Source of the DNA: Candidula unifasciata
Taxonomy: Eukaryota; Mollusca; Gastropoda; Stylommatophora; Geomitridae
NCBI GenBank assembly: GCA_905116865.2
Contig: CAJHNH020000210.1
Location: 62,001 to 126,000 of the forward strand
Direction: 5' to 3'
DNA: 64,000 nucleotides
Shown: in pieces, positions 44,762 through 54,924 of the stretch
Layout: each line of letters starts with the position of its first letter
How positions within the stretch are numbered: position 1 is the stretch's first letter
Program-made: the position numbers and the translations under genes
Notes under the pieces: generated by a model
The model's input: the letters and a program-made list of their open reading frames with translations, nothing else
What the model was told of the DNA's origin: nothing
The model's database searches: none

Positions 44762-45075
44762 AATGAGTCAACTGGCTCTGTGAATGCGTTTTGTAATGCT
44801 GGAGTGCTGGGTTCGATCTAAGCTGCAGGCAATTTGACAGCAAACCGCCTTGCATTAGGTTCAACAACAGGATTGAGAGCCATCTGCCCAGAAAACAATG
44901 GTGAACTACTGTACGTAAAACTTGCCTAGAAAACAATGGTGAACTACTGTACGTAAAACTTGCCCAGAAAACAATGGTGAACTACTGTACGTAAAACTTG
45001 CCCAGAAAACAATGGTGAACTACTGTACGTAAAACTTGCCTAGAAACACCACAATGTCATGGAAGGGATACACAA
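44762..45075 (+). repeat. SINE-2 copy with internal 38-bp array
   Basis: The head has ggctctgtgaatgcg and a GGGTTCGATC B-box. The body has ccttgcattaggttcaacaa. From 44887 to about 45043 a 38-bp unit (cccagaaaacaatggtgaac plus tactgtacgtaaaacttg) is present about four times, at 44887, 44925, 44963 and 45001. The equivalent segment is single in the copies at 11603 and 13935, so the array arose inside this SINE. Confidence 0.78.
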
Positions 45076-45269
45076 CCAACTTTTAATGAGTGTATTACTA
45101 GGGCCGTTGGAGACAGAAAATAATAATAATGCAACGCACAACTTAAAATATTACTACACAGAGGGCTGAGCACACAGCAATAGAAGATAGTTCAGCCCGT
45201 GGGAAAGGTCACAGTTCCTGAACTGAAGGTCAAGAAGTCTTGTGTGACGATGTGAAGTGGTAAAACGTT

Positions 45270-45600
45270 ACTTGTACAGGCAGACAGACATATGGATTCT
45301 TGTTCGACAGACCTCAGTAAAGTGATTTTGTGTTTTCTTGCTTGTAAATGAAACACTGTATTCATGTCATGTGCTGATGAAGGCTTTCTAGTCACAATGA
45401 TCAGTTGTCATTCCTAACTGTGACCAGGTTGAGCCATGTACACGTGTCTCAGAGCTTCAACCAGCAAACAGACATATGGATTATTCTTTGAGAGACCTCA
45501 GTTAAGTGATGATTTTGTGCATTCTTGCTTGTAAATGTAACATTGTATTCATCTTATGGGCTGATGAAGGCTTTCAGGCCGCAAAGCACATTTTCTTTTG
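45270..45600 (+). repeat. direct duplication, possible decayed hammerhead-type motif
   Basis: Two segments (about 45282-45395 and 45470-45580) share agacatatggatt, gacctcagt, tcttgcttgtaaatg and CTGATGAAGGCTTTC at a period of about 187 bp. CTGATGA followed by GGC-TTTCAG-GCC and GCAAA in the second copy resembles a hammerhead ribozyme core (CUGAUGA, stem II, GAAA), with a possible GTGC/GCAC stem III. The canonical GAAA is broken and the cleavage triplet is not convincing. Confidence 0.35.
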
Positions 45601-45639
45601 TGATTATGATAATGTGAAGCCAACTAGTTTCTACTTTTA

Positions 45640-45890
45640 CTTCAAATTAAATATTGTGAGGGCCCTTTGGGAGGGAGTGAACAGTGTGGAGGTGCAGATG
45701 GATCATTACTGTCTGAGGGAGAATGGCGCTGCGAGGAGTTACCAGGGTATCAACACTCAGGAGAATGGTGAGACAGATATACAAACAGACAGCTACTGGT
45801 GCTATCGAAATTGGAACTCTTCGCTTGCTGCTGAAGATGGGGACAGAGCACTTATGGGAGTGCCCAGAGTGAAGTGATATTGAATCTTAA
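45640..45890 (+). pseudogene. RNase-H retroelement 3' fragment
   Basis: The block order (gtgagggccctttgggagg, tgaacagtg, atggcgctgcgaggagttac, attggaactcttcgcttgct, gcacttatgggagtgcc) is reproduced at 52180-52430 just downstream of RNase H. It also matches the C-terminal segment of the 1040-3660 element (GTLHWLLKM...CPEC). Dead. Confidence 0.65.
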
Positions 45891-45939
45891 TTCAACATTC
45901 TACTTTTAGTTCAGTTTGATATCCTTTCACTACATTTTG

Positions 45940-46065
45940 ATAGAGCAGTCAGAAAGAGTGATGTGGTCGATATCATGCTGGCCAACTTTGCTTCCCAGGA
46001 CATTTTCCCGGTATCCATTTTCGATTTGGCAGACATGAGAACCAAGAACAATCTCAAACACATCT
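45940..46065 (-). repeat. SINE-1 fragment
   Basis: The core blocks gatgtggtcgatatcatgc, ggccaactttgcttcccagg and ttggcagacatgagaacc are recognisable; both ends are lost. Confidence 0.5.
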
Positions 46066-46149
46066 GCCTCGACCAGGAATTCTCCTTCTTCTTTGCATTC
46101 ACCAACTTAAACTGTGGCCAAAAAAAATTAAAAAGTCCTGGTAGTTTGC

Positions 46150-46345
46150 GTATTTCTAACTTGAGTCTTGTTCCAGTGCACATCTGCGTGCACATCCGTT
46201 TTACAGATCTGACTTATTTGTAAGCAGACTGTTGGCTCCTCACCTCTCTGGCAAATTAATTTTGAAGAGTACACTCTATTTAGTCAACTTTTACAACGTG
46301 CTTGTTAGGGAGGTGGGCAGTGGGTCTATCCCCCCCCCCACCTCC
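46150..46345 (-). repeat. non-LTR element 3' UTR fragment
   Basis: Copy of the repeat defined at 12080-12300 (cttgttccag, ttacagatctgacttatttg, agactgttggctcc, gtgggtctat). A poly-C tract (46330-46339) sits at the same position as the much longer poly-C in the copy at 54330-54607. Confidence 0.7.
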
Positions 46346-46519
46346 AATTAGGGCCCCAGTACCCCCACAGGGAGACAAAGATTTCAACAACACAAAACCT
46401 TTAGGCCCAAATATGAGTATCCAGCCGTTATGCTGAGGCCCAAATATGAGTATCCAGCCGATATGCTGCCACAACTCCTGTATAATTAGTAATAAATATA
46501 ATTTACCACTCAAACTTAC

Positions 46520-46669
46520 TTGTGGATCTTTGATATTTTCAAACAGCCGTAGAAATTTTTCTTTAATGTCCTGCTTATCCGCCGTCCCATCAGCAACTTT
46601 CTCACCCAACTGGAGCTCAGTTTCCGCTAGTGAACTGACCGCCACGTATGTCGTCATGGCAACTGGTGC
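46520..46669 (-). CDS. coding exon (phase 0/0) of the large gene
   Basis: The exon is 150 bp and 50 residues, bounded by acceptor ...gctgttgccag and donor gtaagt. It encodes APVAMTTYVAVSSLAETELQ followed by a charged helical segment, ADKQDIKEKFLRLFENIKDP. The exon before ends in phase 0 and the terminal exon begins in phase 0, so it joins without a frame break. The internal Met could serve as an alternative start, but upstream exons are in frame, so I treat it as internal. Confidence 0.8.
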
Positions 46670-48049
46670 CTGGCAACAGCAAAAAAACCCAAGGAAATAT
46701 CATTTAAACATCACATGAAGCTAACACAGTAACTTTTTTTTTTTTTAATCTCCATTTTTCTCCACTTTCTTCTTTCATTAGTTTCTTGTGCTCAGAAGTC
46801 TAATGAAAAACATCTTTTGAAAACATATTTCATAATATATCATGCTTTTTTTTTAAAAATCTGCCATTGACAACTGCCATTGCTGCTTGTATTCACCACT
46901 TTTTGCGGTGTCTCCGAGTCTGAGGATTTAGGACTGCAAGGCGAGCGCCATTAGCCAGAGACTGTGCAGGCAAGGATTTTATTTTTGCTCCTGACAGAAA
47001 AAAAAGTCCATGAGAGTTCAGCATTCTAAACCAACTAGCCAGCCACTCCTCGTTCTTTTCATCACTTTTTTCAAGTTCATATTTTACAGCCAGATAGCAT
47101 CAAAATACACACATTAAAAACTATGTGCCGACTCTATAATAAAGACTAGCTACAGTGTTCTCACTGCTGACTTTGGGGGATATTAACCCCTTCACCACGA
47201 GAAGCTGAAAACCTACACTTTTAGTTGGGTTAAGTTTCCCATATATGTCAATTTTCTGACTTGCCTATCATAACAGTTTAAAAGATGAATAATTAAGGCA
47301 AATGGCTGCGCTTGAACCTGTGCAAACATTTAGGAAGTCAGTACATTAAAAATTACCTAACTAAAGCATTTAGAGGGGTTTTTTCCTTTGTGTTTAATTG
47401 TGTTACTTTTTAATGTCAAGATGAGCTCAGATTTTCTCATACGCCACAGTGGTAAAGGTCACAGGGTCACTGCATGAGTCACCAGATACATGTGGGGTTT
47501 TTTTTAAGGCCCCGGGATGGGTGGAGGGGGAAGTGTATTCAATGCAATGCTTCATCCGTTCATGTTTATTGATTACTTGCTTCATATATGTTCACATATT
47601 TCAAATAATAATTGTAAAATGGCGATAAATGTATTTTTAATGGATTTATTATTGATCTGTGTTAACTTGCTATTACAGATTTGCTTCAGGAATACTAACA
47701 GGGTCATGACCTATTTTGTTTTAGAGTTCTCAGAGCAAAAGGTATAAGTGATGAGGGCCCAGTCTCTTCCACAGTGCAATTTTCATATCACTGTCCAAAA
47801 ACCACTGAAGCATTTCTTTTTCAATGAACAGTTCACTGCCGAAATTGAACCCTAGTTTTCAAGGATCATGAAACTGTTAACCACATTCACTCACCTCTAA
47901 TAGTGTCAAACCTAGACACTTACTAACACTAATAAAGGCAAAATCATAACACAGATGAAATATCTTAGAAGAGCTGCTGGAGTAAAAAAAGAAAAAAGGG
48001 GCGTGGAAAGGGGGGGGGGGGAGGGGGGAGGACGACCTGAAACCAGTCA

Positions 48050-48270
48050 TACAGTTTAGAGATGAGATGGTTTGGTCATCTGAGGAGAATGCCCTGATAC
48101 CAACAACCACAGACAGCTATGCTGAAGAAATATAACAGACAAAGAGCAAAGGGAAGAACATGAAGAAGATGGAACTATGGCATCAAGAATAGCCTTAAGG
48201 AAACGAAGATCAACATATAATGCACTGGAAAGAGCAGCCAGAAGATCCTTTTATCTCCTCCCACCGCTTT
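48050..48270 (+). pseudogene. RTE-like RT C-terminal fragment
   Basis: The plus translation gives EMRWFGHLRRMP, then a Q-R-A-K-G-R-T basic patch and RRWNYGIKNSLKE. This corresponds to the RWFGHVxRM...RGRPRKRWxDGIKxDL signature of non-LTR RT C-termini. Several breaks. Confidence 0.65.
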
Positions 48271-48572
48271 AATGAAGAAACTAGAGAAAATGAAGAAGAA
48301 GAAGAAAAAAAAAAGCAGACTAACTAACCTCTTAGCCACAGAGCCGTACAAGGGCAAGATAATTTACTGATTTAAGAATTGACATCATAACACAACGGGC
48401 ATACCCATAGGTGCTCCGTCTCGCACAGCAAATGTCTTAAGGTGTACATGCTTACTTTTCCCATAGCACACTGATTATAAACTTGTCGTACCCTTCTTCT
48501 CATGCATCCTTCCTTGCCTGATCCACACCTAATTACAAGCTCTTACATTCTTACATGTTATTTCATCTAACC

Positions 48573-49125
48573 CAGTGGCTCTCAACCTTCCTAATGCGGC
48601 GACCCTTTAAACTGGTTCTCCTCATGTTGTGGCGACCCTTTAAACTGGTTCTCCTCATGTTGTGGCGACCCATTAAACTGGTTCTCCTCATGTTGTTGCG
48701 ACCCTTTAAACTGGTTCTCCTCATGTTGTGGCGACCCTTTAAACTGGTTCTCCTCATGTTGTGGCGACCCTTTAAACTGGTTCTCCTCATGTCGTGGCGA
48801 CCCTTTAAACTGGTTCTCCTCATGTCGCGGCGACCCTTTAAACTGGTTCTCCTCATGTCGCGGCGACCCTTTAAACTGGTTCTCCTCATGTTGTGGCGAC
48901 CCTTTAAACTGGTTCTCCTCATGTTGTGGCGACCCTTTAAACTGGTTCTCCTCATGTTGTGCGACCCTTTAAACTGGTTCTCCACATGTTGTGGCGACCG
49001 CCAATAATTTTCTTTGCTACTTCACAACTTCAGTGAATATTTGTTTTCCGATGGTCTCTGGCGACCTCTGTGAAAGGCTAGTTTGACCCACAAAAGGGTC
49101 ACGACCCAAAGGCTGAGAACTGCTG
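48573..49125. mobile_element. SPIN-like hAT transposon, copy 2, with internal 33-bp array
   Basis: The termini are CAGTGGCTCTCAACCTTCC and GGCTGAGAACTGCTG. It is flanked by a perfect 8-bp target duplication, atctaacc, at 48565-48572 and 49126-49133. Between the conserved left part (gcggcgaccctttaaac) and right part (ttttctttgctacttcacaa, gatggtctctggcgacctct, cacaaaagggtcacgaccc), a 33-bp unit (gcgaccctttaaactggttc plus tcctcatgttgtg) is repeated about 12 times (about 48596-48995). The homologous segment is single in copy 1 at 612-807. The 11-residue periodic frames on both strands are artefacts of the array. Confidence 0.88.
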
Positions 49126-49232
49126 ATCTAACCTATCAGCTTTCGTTCATAAATGGTCTTCAGAATGCCTCTGTTGTTCCGGTGCGAGTGTTCCTGTAGC
49201 TAACACTTTTATAGCCAAAAAATTACCATTAA

Positions 49233-49372
49233 GGAGCCTGATAAGCACAATGTTCATGGCCTGATAAGCACAATATTCATGGCCTGATAAGCACAATATT
49301 CATGGCCTGATAAGCACAATGTTCATGGCCTGATAAGCACAATGTTCATGGCCTGATAAGCACAATGTTCAT
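49233..49372. repeat. 23-bp minisatellite, about 6 copies
   Basis: The unit cctgataagcacaatgttca followed by tgg is repeated with only a g/a change in some units. Confidence 0.93.
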
Positions 49373-49559
49373 GCATTTATGCAAGCCGATATTATTTTAC
49401 TTACTGTTAGTCATCATTATTTCTCTCTTCCTCTTCTTACAGTCCACACCAGCTGATGTTAGTAATTATGAATGTTCACAGCCTTTTGTCTATTCCAATT
49501 TGGGTCATAAACAGGACAGTGTTTGAGGTCTTCAAAGGTGTCCTAAAGTTTATCATGCA

Positions 49560-49735
49560 AAGATTGTATGGCATCGGCCTGCAATCTTAAACAGCTTGTT
49601 TCAGTTCATGTGCTGACACCCCTCAATGCCATGACAAAAGGTGATCAAGAATCATCTTGCATGGTCTCCCCTTGCCTCTTTTGCCAAAGATCTTTCCAGC
49701 GACAACATGTTCCAGTTTCCTTCTTCTCTAGAAGT
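49560..49735 (-). pseudogene. non-LTR element C-terminal fragment
   Basis: The minus translation contains LEHVVAGKIFGKRGKGRPC, matching the LEhvvtGkI-G-kR-g-RGRP motif, followed by KMILDHLLSWH. It is the best-preserved of the three related fragments (17940, 21195, 49560). Confidence 0.65.
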
Positions 49736-49737
49736 TA

Positions 49738-50010
49738 AGGTAAAGTAAAGGATCCTTTTCCACACCTTCAGCGTAGTGGGCATATAGGGCTAGACCAATA
49801 TTTTATAAACCACTCAGCACTTATTGGGTAATGTGGTCAGCCTCACATCAGCCGCCTTCACCTCTCGGAACTCCCCCTGGTACCCACTCAAGCCTGGGTC
49901 GACCTGGGAGCCAATGTTATTTTTTTAAAGTCAGGTACCGCTAGGACGTGAACCCATGATCTTCCGATCCGCAGGCGAGCGTCTAGTCGCTAAACCACGG
50001 CAGCAACCTC
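49738..50010 (-). repeat. SINE-1 copy, full length
   Basis: The blocks are taaaggatccttttccacac, ttataaaccactcagcactt, taatgtggtcagcctcacat, cctgggtcgacctgggag, aaagtcaggtaccgctagga, gatcttccgatccgcaggcg and ctagtcgctaaaccacgg. It is inserted in the intron in the same transcriptional orientation as the gene. Confidence 0.78.
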
Positions 50011-50334
50011 CTTCTTCTCATAACATGCGTGAAAATGATGACTGTCTCTTTCTGATGTTTGTGACAAGTTTTCTTGGAGCCCTCACCTCTCTAAAAAAAA
50101 ATCATATGAGTTGCTCTTTTTGGCTGTCTAAGGAATTCTAAGGATTCTTCTACAAAACCACCTCCCTGATGCCTCAAGAAATTGTTCTGTCTGTTTATTG
50201 ATCATCAATGACCTTATACAGCATGCAAAGATTCTTTTTCTAACCTCAAGCGACATGGATTTATTGCATAAAATATCAGCCTTTATATTATTAAAAACAC
50301 TTTTGTAGAGTTGTTTGCAGACCAAACTACCCAC

Positions 50335-50489
50335 CTTTGGTTCTTTCTTTATATCAGGACTGTGAGCAGAAGATCCAGACTTGTCAGCAATCAAAGTGGG
50401 GACAATAGATATGTCACTAACTGCTGAAGAACTGTTCATATCTGGGTCTGTTTTCAGCGACTGGTCTTGTACTGTGGCCATTGCCTGGT
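50335..50489 (-). CDS. coding exon (phase 1/0) of the large gene
   Basis: The exon is 155 bp, with acceptor ...tctgtacaactag and donor gtgggt. It encodes DQAMATVQDQSLKTDPDMNS, a Ser-rich stretch, then SPDIKKEPK. IKKE fits the SUMO consensus (hydrophobic-K-x-E). The split codon G|AC joins to the upstream exon and the downstream junction is phase 0. The residue bias resembles the start of the disordered tail. Confidence 0.78.
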
Positions 50490-50596
50490 CTAGTTGTACA
50501 GAACATAAGAAAAGATAATAACAATATGCTGATTTATATAGTATATGTGAATGTTTTTGTCTAGAGAAAGAAAGAACTGATATGCTACAGACAGGT

Positions 50597-50640
50597 GGGG
50601 GGGGGGGGGGGGGAAGGGGGGGAAAAAGGGGGGGGGGGCA
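50597..50640. repeat. poly-G cluster in intron
   Basis: G runs with short A interruptions, followed by a GA-rich purine tract to about 50672. Confidence 0.9.
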
Positions 50641-50789
50641 AGAAGAAAGAAAGAAAAGAGAGAAAGAAAGAGATAAACATGGGAACATTTCTTTTTGTAA
50701 AGCCATGTTGTTCACCAGTTGGACTAGTACAAAACATAATAACAGCAAAAGTTCAGGTGAATATTATTTATTTGGAGAGTTAGTCAATT

Positions 50790-51830
50790 TTAATTAGTTG
50801 GTTGACAGATCACCTTTACTGTGTCAAACCGTTCAGTACATAGGTGATCAGATCCCTTCGTTATTGAATCATGCAGCGTATAGCAGCTGGTGGCACCAGT
50901 TCTGTGCAGGTTTATTATTCCTTTTTGGCTTCCTCCTTAGTGCTCTTGTCAGCCCCACCACCGATTAACTTGCTGTTTTTGCAGTCTGATCATGATTGCA
51001 GATTCAGTCCTTACTTGGTTTCTGCAATCTTGGTTTTGTAGATCACTCAGTGAATCAGCCTAGTCTACGGTTTGTCTGATCTCCACAGTAGCTTTACCTG
51101 CAAGCCCATGGTTTGTCTGATCTCCACAGTAGCTTTACCTGCAAGCCATGGTTTGTCTGATCTCCACAGTAGCTTTACCTGCAAGCCCTTGGTTTGTCTG
51201 ATCTCCACAGTAGCTTTACCTGCAAGCCCTTGGTTTGTCCTATCTCCACAGTAGCTTTACCTGCAAGCCCTTGGTTTGTCCTATCTCCACAGTAGCTTTA
51301 CCTGCAAGCCCTTGGTTTGTCCTATCTCCACAGTAGCTTTACCTGCAAGCTCATGGTTTGTCTGATCTCCATAGTAGCTTTACCTGCAAGCCCATGGTTT
51401 GTCTGATCACAGTAGCTTTACCTGCAAGCCCATGGTTTGTCTGATCACAGTAGCTTTACCTGCAAGCCATGGTTTGTCTGATCTCCACAGTAGCTTTACC
51501 TGCAAGCCCATGGTTTGTCCTATCTCCACAGTAGCTTTACCTGCAAACCCATGGTTTGTCCTATCTCCACAGTAGCTTTACCTGCAAGCCCATGGTTTGT
51601 CCTATCTCCACAGTAGCTTTACCTGCAAGCCCTTGGTTGTCCTATCTCCACAGTAGCTTTACCGGCAAGCTCATGGTTTGTCTGATCTCCACAGTAGCTT
51701 TACCTGCAAGCCCATGGTTTGTCTGATCACAGTAGCTTTACCTGCAAGCCATGGTTTGTCCAATCTCCACAGTAGCTTTACCTGCAAGCCCATGGTTTGC
51801 CTCATCTCCACAGTAGCTCTGTGGCTCTGT
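50790..51830 (-). pseudogene. RNase-H retroelement fragment carrying a 41-bp minisatellite
   Basis: 50790-51062 matches the 3' part of the 30945-31390 copy (ggttgacagatcac, ttaacttgctgtttttgcag, agtgaatcagcctagtctac). From 51062 to about 51830 the segment encoding the LAGKATV end of RNase H is amplified as a 41-bp unit (tttgtctgatctccacagta plus gctttacctgcaagcccatgg), about 19 copies. Deletion variants lack ctcc or one base. The related copy at 30945 has this segment once. Confidence 0.8.
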
Positions 51831-51834
51831 GTTG

Positions 51835-52440
51835 AAAAGCAGACAAAATGCACAGGGTTCATAGCAAAAGCGAATAGGAGTCGCTTAGTGCAACAAAGCC
51901 TGGCAGATATCACAACGTCTAGTTTGAGAACAGAGGTGGAGGGCCTTCAACTGGCTTGAGAATCAGCTGTCATTATTGTAACTGACTCACAGAGTATGCC
52001 CAGAAAGGTGGAGACAGGCATGCACCGTGCAGAGTGGCAAGCATCGCTTCATAGGTCCCAGGTTCTTAGTGTCCTTTGAATATTTTCTTCAGGTGATGAT
52101 AGTGTGTTGGGAAATGAGCAGGCAGATAGTCAGGCCAGTTCCGCACCATTTGGTGGTGAATTCATGTATGACAAGCTAGATGTTGTGAGGGCCCTTTGGG
52201 GGTAAGTGAACAGTGCGGAGGCACAAACAGATCAATCAGGTCTGAGGAGAATAGAGCTGTGGGGAGTTACCAGGGGATCAGGCCGATGCTCATCACAAGG
52301 GACATGCGAGACTGATATACAATAAGACAGTTACTAGTACCATCGGAATTGGAACTCTTCACTTGCTAATGAAGATAGGGAACGGAGCGCTTATGTGTGT
52401 GTCCTGAGTGCTGTGATGTTGATTCTTAATTCAACCTTCA
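51835..52440 (+). pseudogene. RNase-H retroelement fragment, opposite orientation
   Basis: Plus-strand frames encode an IVTDSQSMPRKVETGMHRAE segment, in which TDSQS contains an RNase H catalytic Asp. SSGDDSVLGNEQADSQASSA (GNEQAD end) and KLDVVRALW follow. This is close to the minus-strand element at 1514-1311 (KVKTGMLRAE..). Frames are broken. Confidence 0.72.
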
Positions 52441-52800
52441 ATGTCTTTGGAACGTAGCATATTCATTATGTCTGCCCTGTACATACTTCTGCCTCCTCTG
52501 ACAACTGCAGGCCCGGCCAGTCTGTCAGTTATTTCATTTCCTTTCACCCCGGCATATCCTGGTGTGTACATCCAAGGCAGTGCCTTGAGATGGGACTTTT
52601 GGATGCTGACAGTTCAACCCACTCTAGTCAGAGTTTGCAAGCCTGGATCTCCTTAAGAATGCTCAATGAGTCTATCACTATCAATGCATGAACTGCTTTC
52701 TATTCTGCCAGGTATGCAAGTTCCCCTGTGACAGCTGCTATCTCCTTCCTCATGCTAGACGTAGTTGAACTGAATGGCTCACTTTCTGTTGCTTGGTACT
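52441..52800 (-). pseudogene. third RNase-H fragment of the cluster
   Basis: The minus translation includes ELAYLAE, LIVIDSLSILKEIQ and YTPGYAGVKGNEITDRLAGP, i.e. the middle and end of an RNase H domain in another subfamily. With the two neighbours it makes a back-to-back cluster of RNase-H debris. Confidence 0.65.
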
Positions 52801-53095
52801 GACTGAGATAAATTCACTGAGTGGAAAGTAAAATGTTTCACTTACAAAAATTGACTTCTGGCCCAATATGAAGAATAACATAACCATTGATTCATTAGGG
52901 TCGTTAAGGTGTACTGATGGAAGCACTAGTACATTATACCCGCCATCTTTCTCTGCCTTCCGCTTGATAAATAAGTGTATTTTGCTTTTGATAGAGCTTT
53001 GCTAATGCAGTTTCCACATATGGATTTAGGTCTAGTCTTGCTGCCTAAGCAACTGAGTACCTTATGTAATAATTTGAAGTGGGTATGGCCAACAT

Positions 53096-53448
53096 CATGA
53101 CTGTCTACTTCTATCAACGACACACCATAACTGACTACTTCTATCAACGACGCACCATAACTGACTACTTCTATCAACGACACACCATAACTGACTATTT
53201 CTATCAACGACACACCATAACTGACTACTTCTATCAACGACACACCATAACTGACTACTTCTATCAACGACACACCATAACTGACTACTTCTATCAACGA
53301 CACACCATGACTGACTACTTCTATCAACGACACACCATAACTGACTACTTCTATCAACGACGCACCATAACTGACTACTTCTATCAACGACACACCATAA
53401 CTGACTACTTCTATCAACGACACACCATAACTGACTACTTCTATCAAA
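53096..53448. repeat. 30-bp minisatellite, about 12 copies
   Basis: The unit is ctgactacttctatcaacga followed by cacaccataa. Only isolated substitutions are seen (cgcacc, accatga, actattt). Open frames on both strands with 10-residue periods are artefacts. Confidence 0.96.
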
Positions 53449-53767
53449 GACAACTGCATTTCTGGTGGTGACTACTGGCTTTGGCACCTCTAGCAACTGC
53501 CTTATTCATTTACTGTTTAGGCAAATTTCTACTGTACTGGGACTAATTGTTTATAAACCATTTTTATACAAACAGGACAGTGGGACAAACTGCAATTGAT
53601 TTCCACTAACATAGGAATGAAGCATGTGTTGGGTGACCTGATTCCAGTGTAGCTGAAACCTCCAAAACTACTTCTACAAATTATAATAGTACCTTTCAGC
53701 AACTTTCCCTTTTGTCTCTTCCAATGAAATATCATCCCATGTTCCTTCTGGCTGGGACAGCTTGTAC

Positions 53768-53866
53768 CTCGGAACAACAAAATCTCTGCATACACTTTCT
53801 GGACAGTTGTCTGGCAGCATCCTGTCACCATGCAGACGAACTTGTAACAGTTGGTTTTTCCACATT
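53768..53866 (-). CDS. coding exon with HTH-like segment (phase 1/1)
   Basis: The exon is 99 bp, with acceptor ...ccctctgtttgcag and donor gtacaag. Joined to the upstream exon it encodes ECGKTNCYKFVCMVTGCCQT followed by TVQKVYAEILLFR. The layout Cys, short helix, V-T-G turn, then T-T-V-Q-K-V helix resembles a helix-turn-helix with two extra Cys residues. The upstream and downstream splits are both phase 1, consistent with neighbours. Confidence 0.75.
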
Positions 53867-54329
53867 CTGCAAACAGAGGGGGAATGTAAGTGATACATAC
53901 AGATTAGGCAGGCTTCTTATTTTTCTTCTTCAGTGATCAATATTTGCTGCTCGGCATCTATTCCAGCATGAGTTAGATACAGAAGACATGAAACATAACA
54001 CACAATTTAAAAAAAAAAAACACTGGAGGAAAATGTTGAGCAACATTACAAGTGGGAGGACAACATCAAGAGATGGACGACAGCAGTTTGAGAAAGTGTA
54101 CAGCCAAGACAAGAGACAAAGCATGTTGGAGATCCCATGCAGAAAATCTTCAGTGTGGAGATGGCACCTGATTGACTGAGAATCAGTAGGGTGCACTTTA
54201 GGTCGTCACCGGTGCCCCAAAGTTTTCTTCAAGGGTGGTTCTTATGAAAATAATTTTGGTTCTCTGACTGGAAAATTCTGGACATTATTATAAACAGCAA
54301 TCAGGGGGATTAGCATTAGTGCTCCATAT

Positions 54330-54607
54330 TATCTTCTTCTTCTTTTTCTTAGTGTTCACTGGCTGTAAACTCCAGGGACAGTTCAGACTGTTCGTCCACT
54401 TCTGCACTTTGGTCTTGTTCATAAAACTGAGTTTTAAGTGTACATTTATTGTAGAAATCTGGCTTATTTGTATGCACTGTTGGTTCTTCACCTCTCATGC
54501 AGATGCACTCAGACTTTAAAGGAAACACCCCTAATTAGCCGTCTTTCAAAATATGTCTGACAGGGGGGCAGTGGGTCTGTTTCTCCCCCCCCCCCCCCCC
54601 CCCCCCC
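54330..54607 (-). repeat. non-LTR element 3' UTR fragment ending in poly-C
   Basis: Copy of the 12080-12300 repeat (ggtcttgttcataaaac, atctggcttatttgtatgca, ctgttggttcttcacctc, gtgggtctgt). Twenty-three C at 54585-54607 occupy the position of tattactccgcg in the 12.2-kb copy. Confidence 0.68.
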
Positions 54608-54744
54608 AACGAACTGGAGTCTTGGAACCCACATGGAAACTCCATACTTTCTGGATCTCATCTGATCACAAAGCATGAGTAGTTAAACACAGACCTCATT
54701 CAAGACTGTGCTGATCATATGAGATGGTGGCATGGCACATTATG

Positions 54745-54915
54745 ATAAAAGATTGGGGGTCTTCGTGACGAAGTGGTCATGATGTTTGCTTTACTCTCAG
54801 AAGGTCATGCGTTCGTTTCACGGCTGTGTCATTAGATTCATGAGTGCAGTTCCTAGGGATCATCACAGGGGCTATGGAGTTTAAGCTTTGTGTGACATTC
54901 CTGGCAGGAGGGTAG
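54745..54915 (+). repeat. possible tRNA-headed SINE fragment
   Basis: ggtcttcgtgacgaagtggt (A-box-like) and gaaggtcatgcgttcgtttc (B-box-like) are spaced as in a tRNA promoter. Only one copy is seen, so the call is weak. Confidence 0.35.
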
Positions 54916-54924
54916 CTGTTCTGC

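Larger units (their letters stand above)
46670..50334 (-). other. intron of the large gene, 3.7 kb
   Basis: This intron holds unassigned sequence (46680-48050), a 19-bp G-rich run at 48010-48028, retroelement scraps, a SPIN-like hAT element with an internal array, a 23-bp array and a SINE-1 copy. 47050-47870 contains no recognised feature. Confidence 0.7.

Noticed and set aside
46520..46669. Met in this exon as the true start of the large protein
   Set aside because: Five upstream exons with good splice sites join in consistent phase. A second promoter cannot be excluded, but the simplest model makes it internal.
48555..49007. 150-residue Leu-rich frame that looks like a membrane protein
   Set aside because: It is the 33-bp array inside the SPIN-like element translated in an open frame.
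53079..53496. Repeat proteins on both strands (130-177 residues)
   Set aside because: They arise from a 30-bp array within an intron of the large gene, open in several frames on both strands because the unit is divisible by three.
53674..53898. Minus-strand 74-residue frame as the exon reading frame
   Set aside because: Phase continuity with the exons at 55782 and 50335 selects the alternative frame (ECGKTNCYKF...). The other frame would break the chain.
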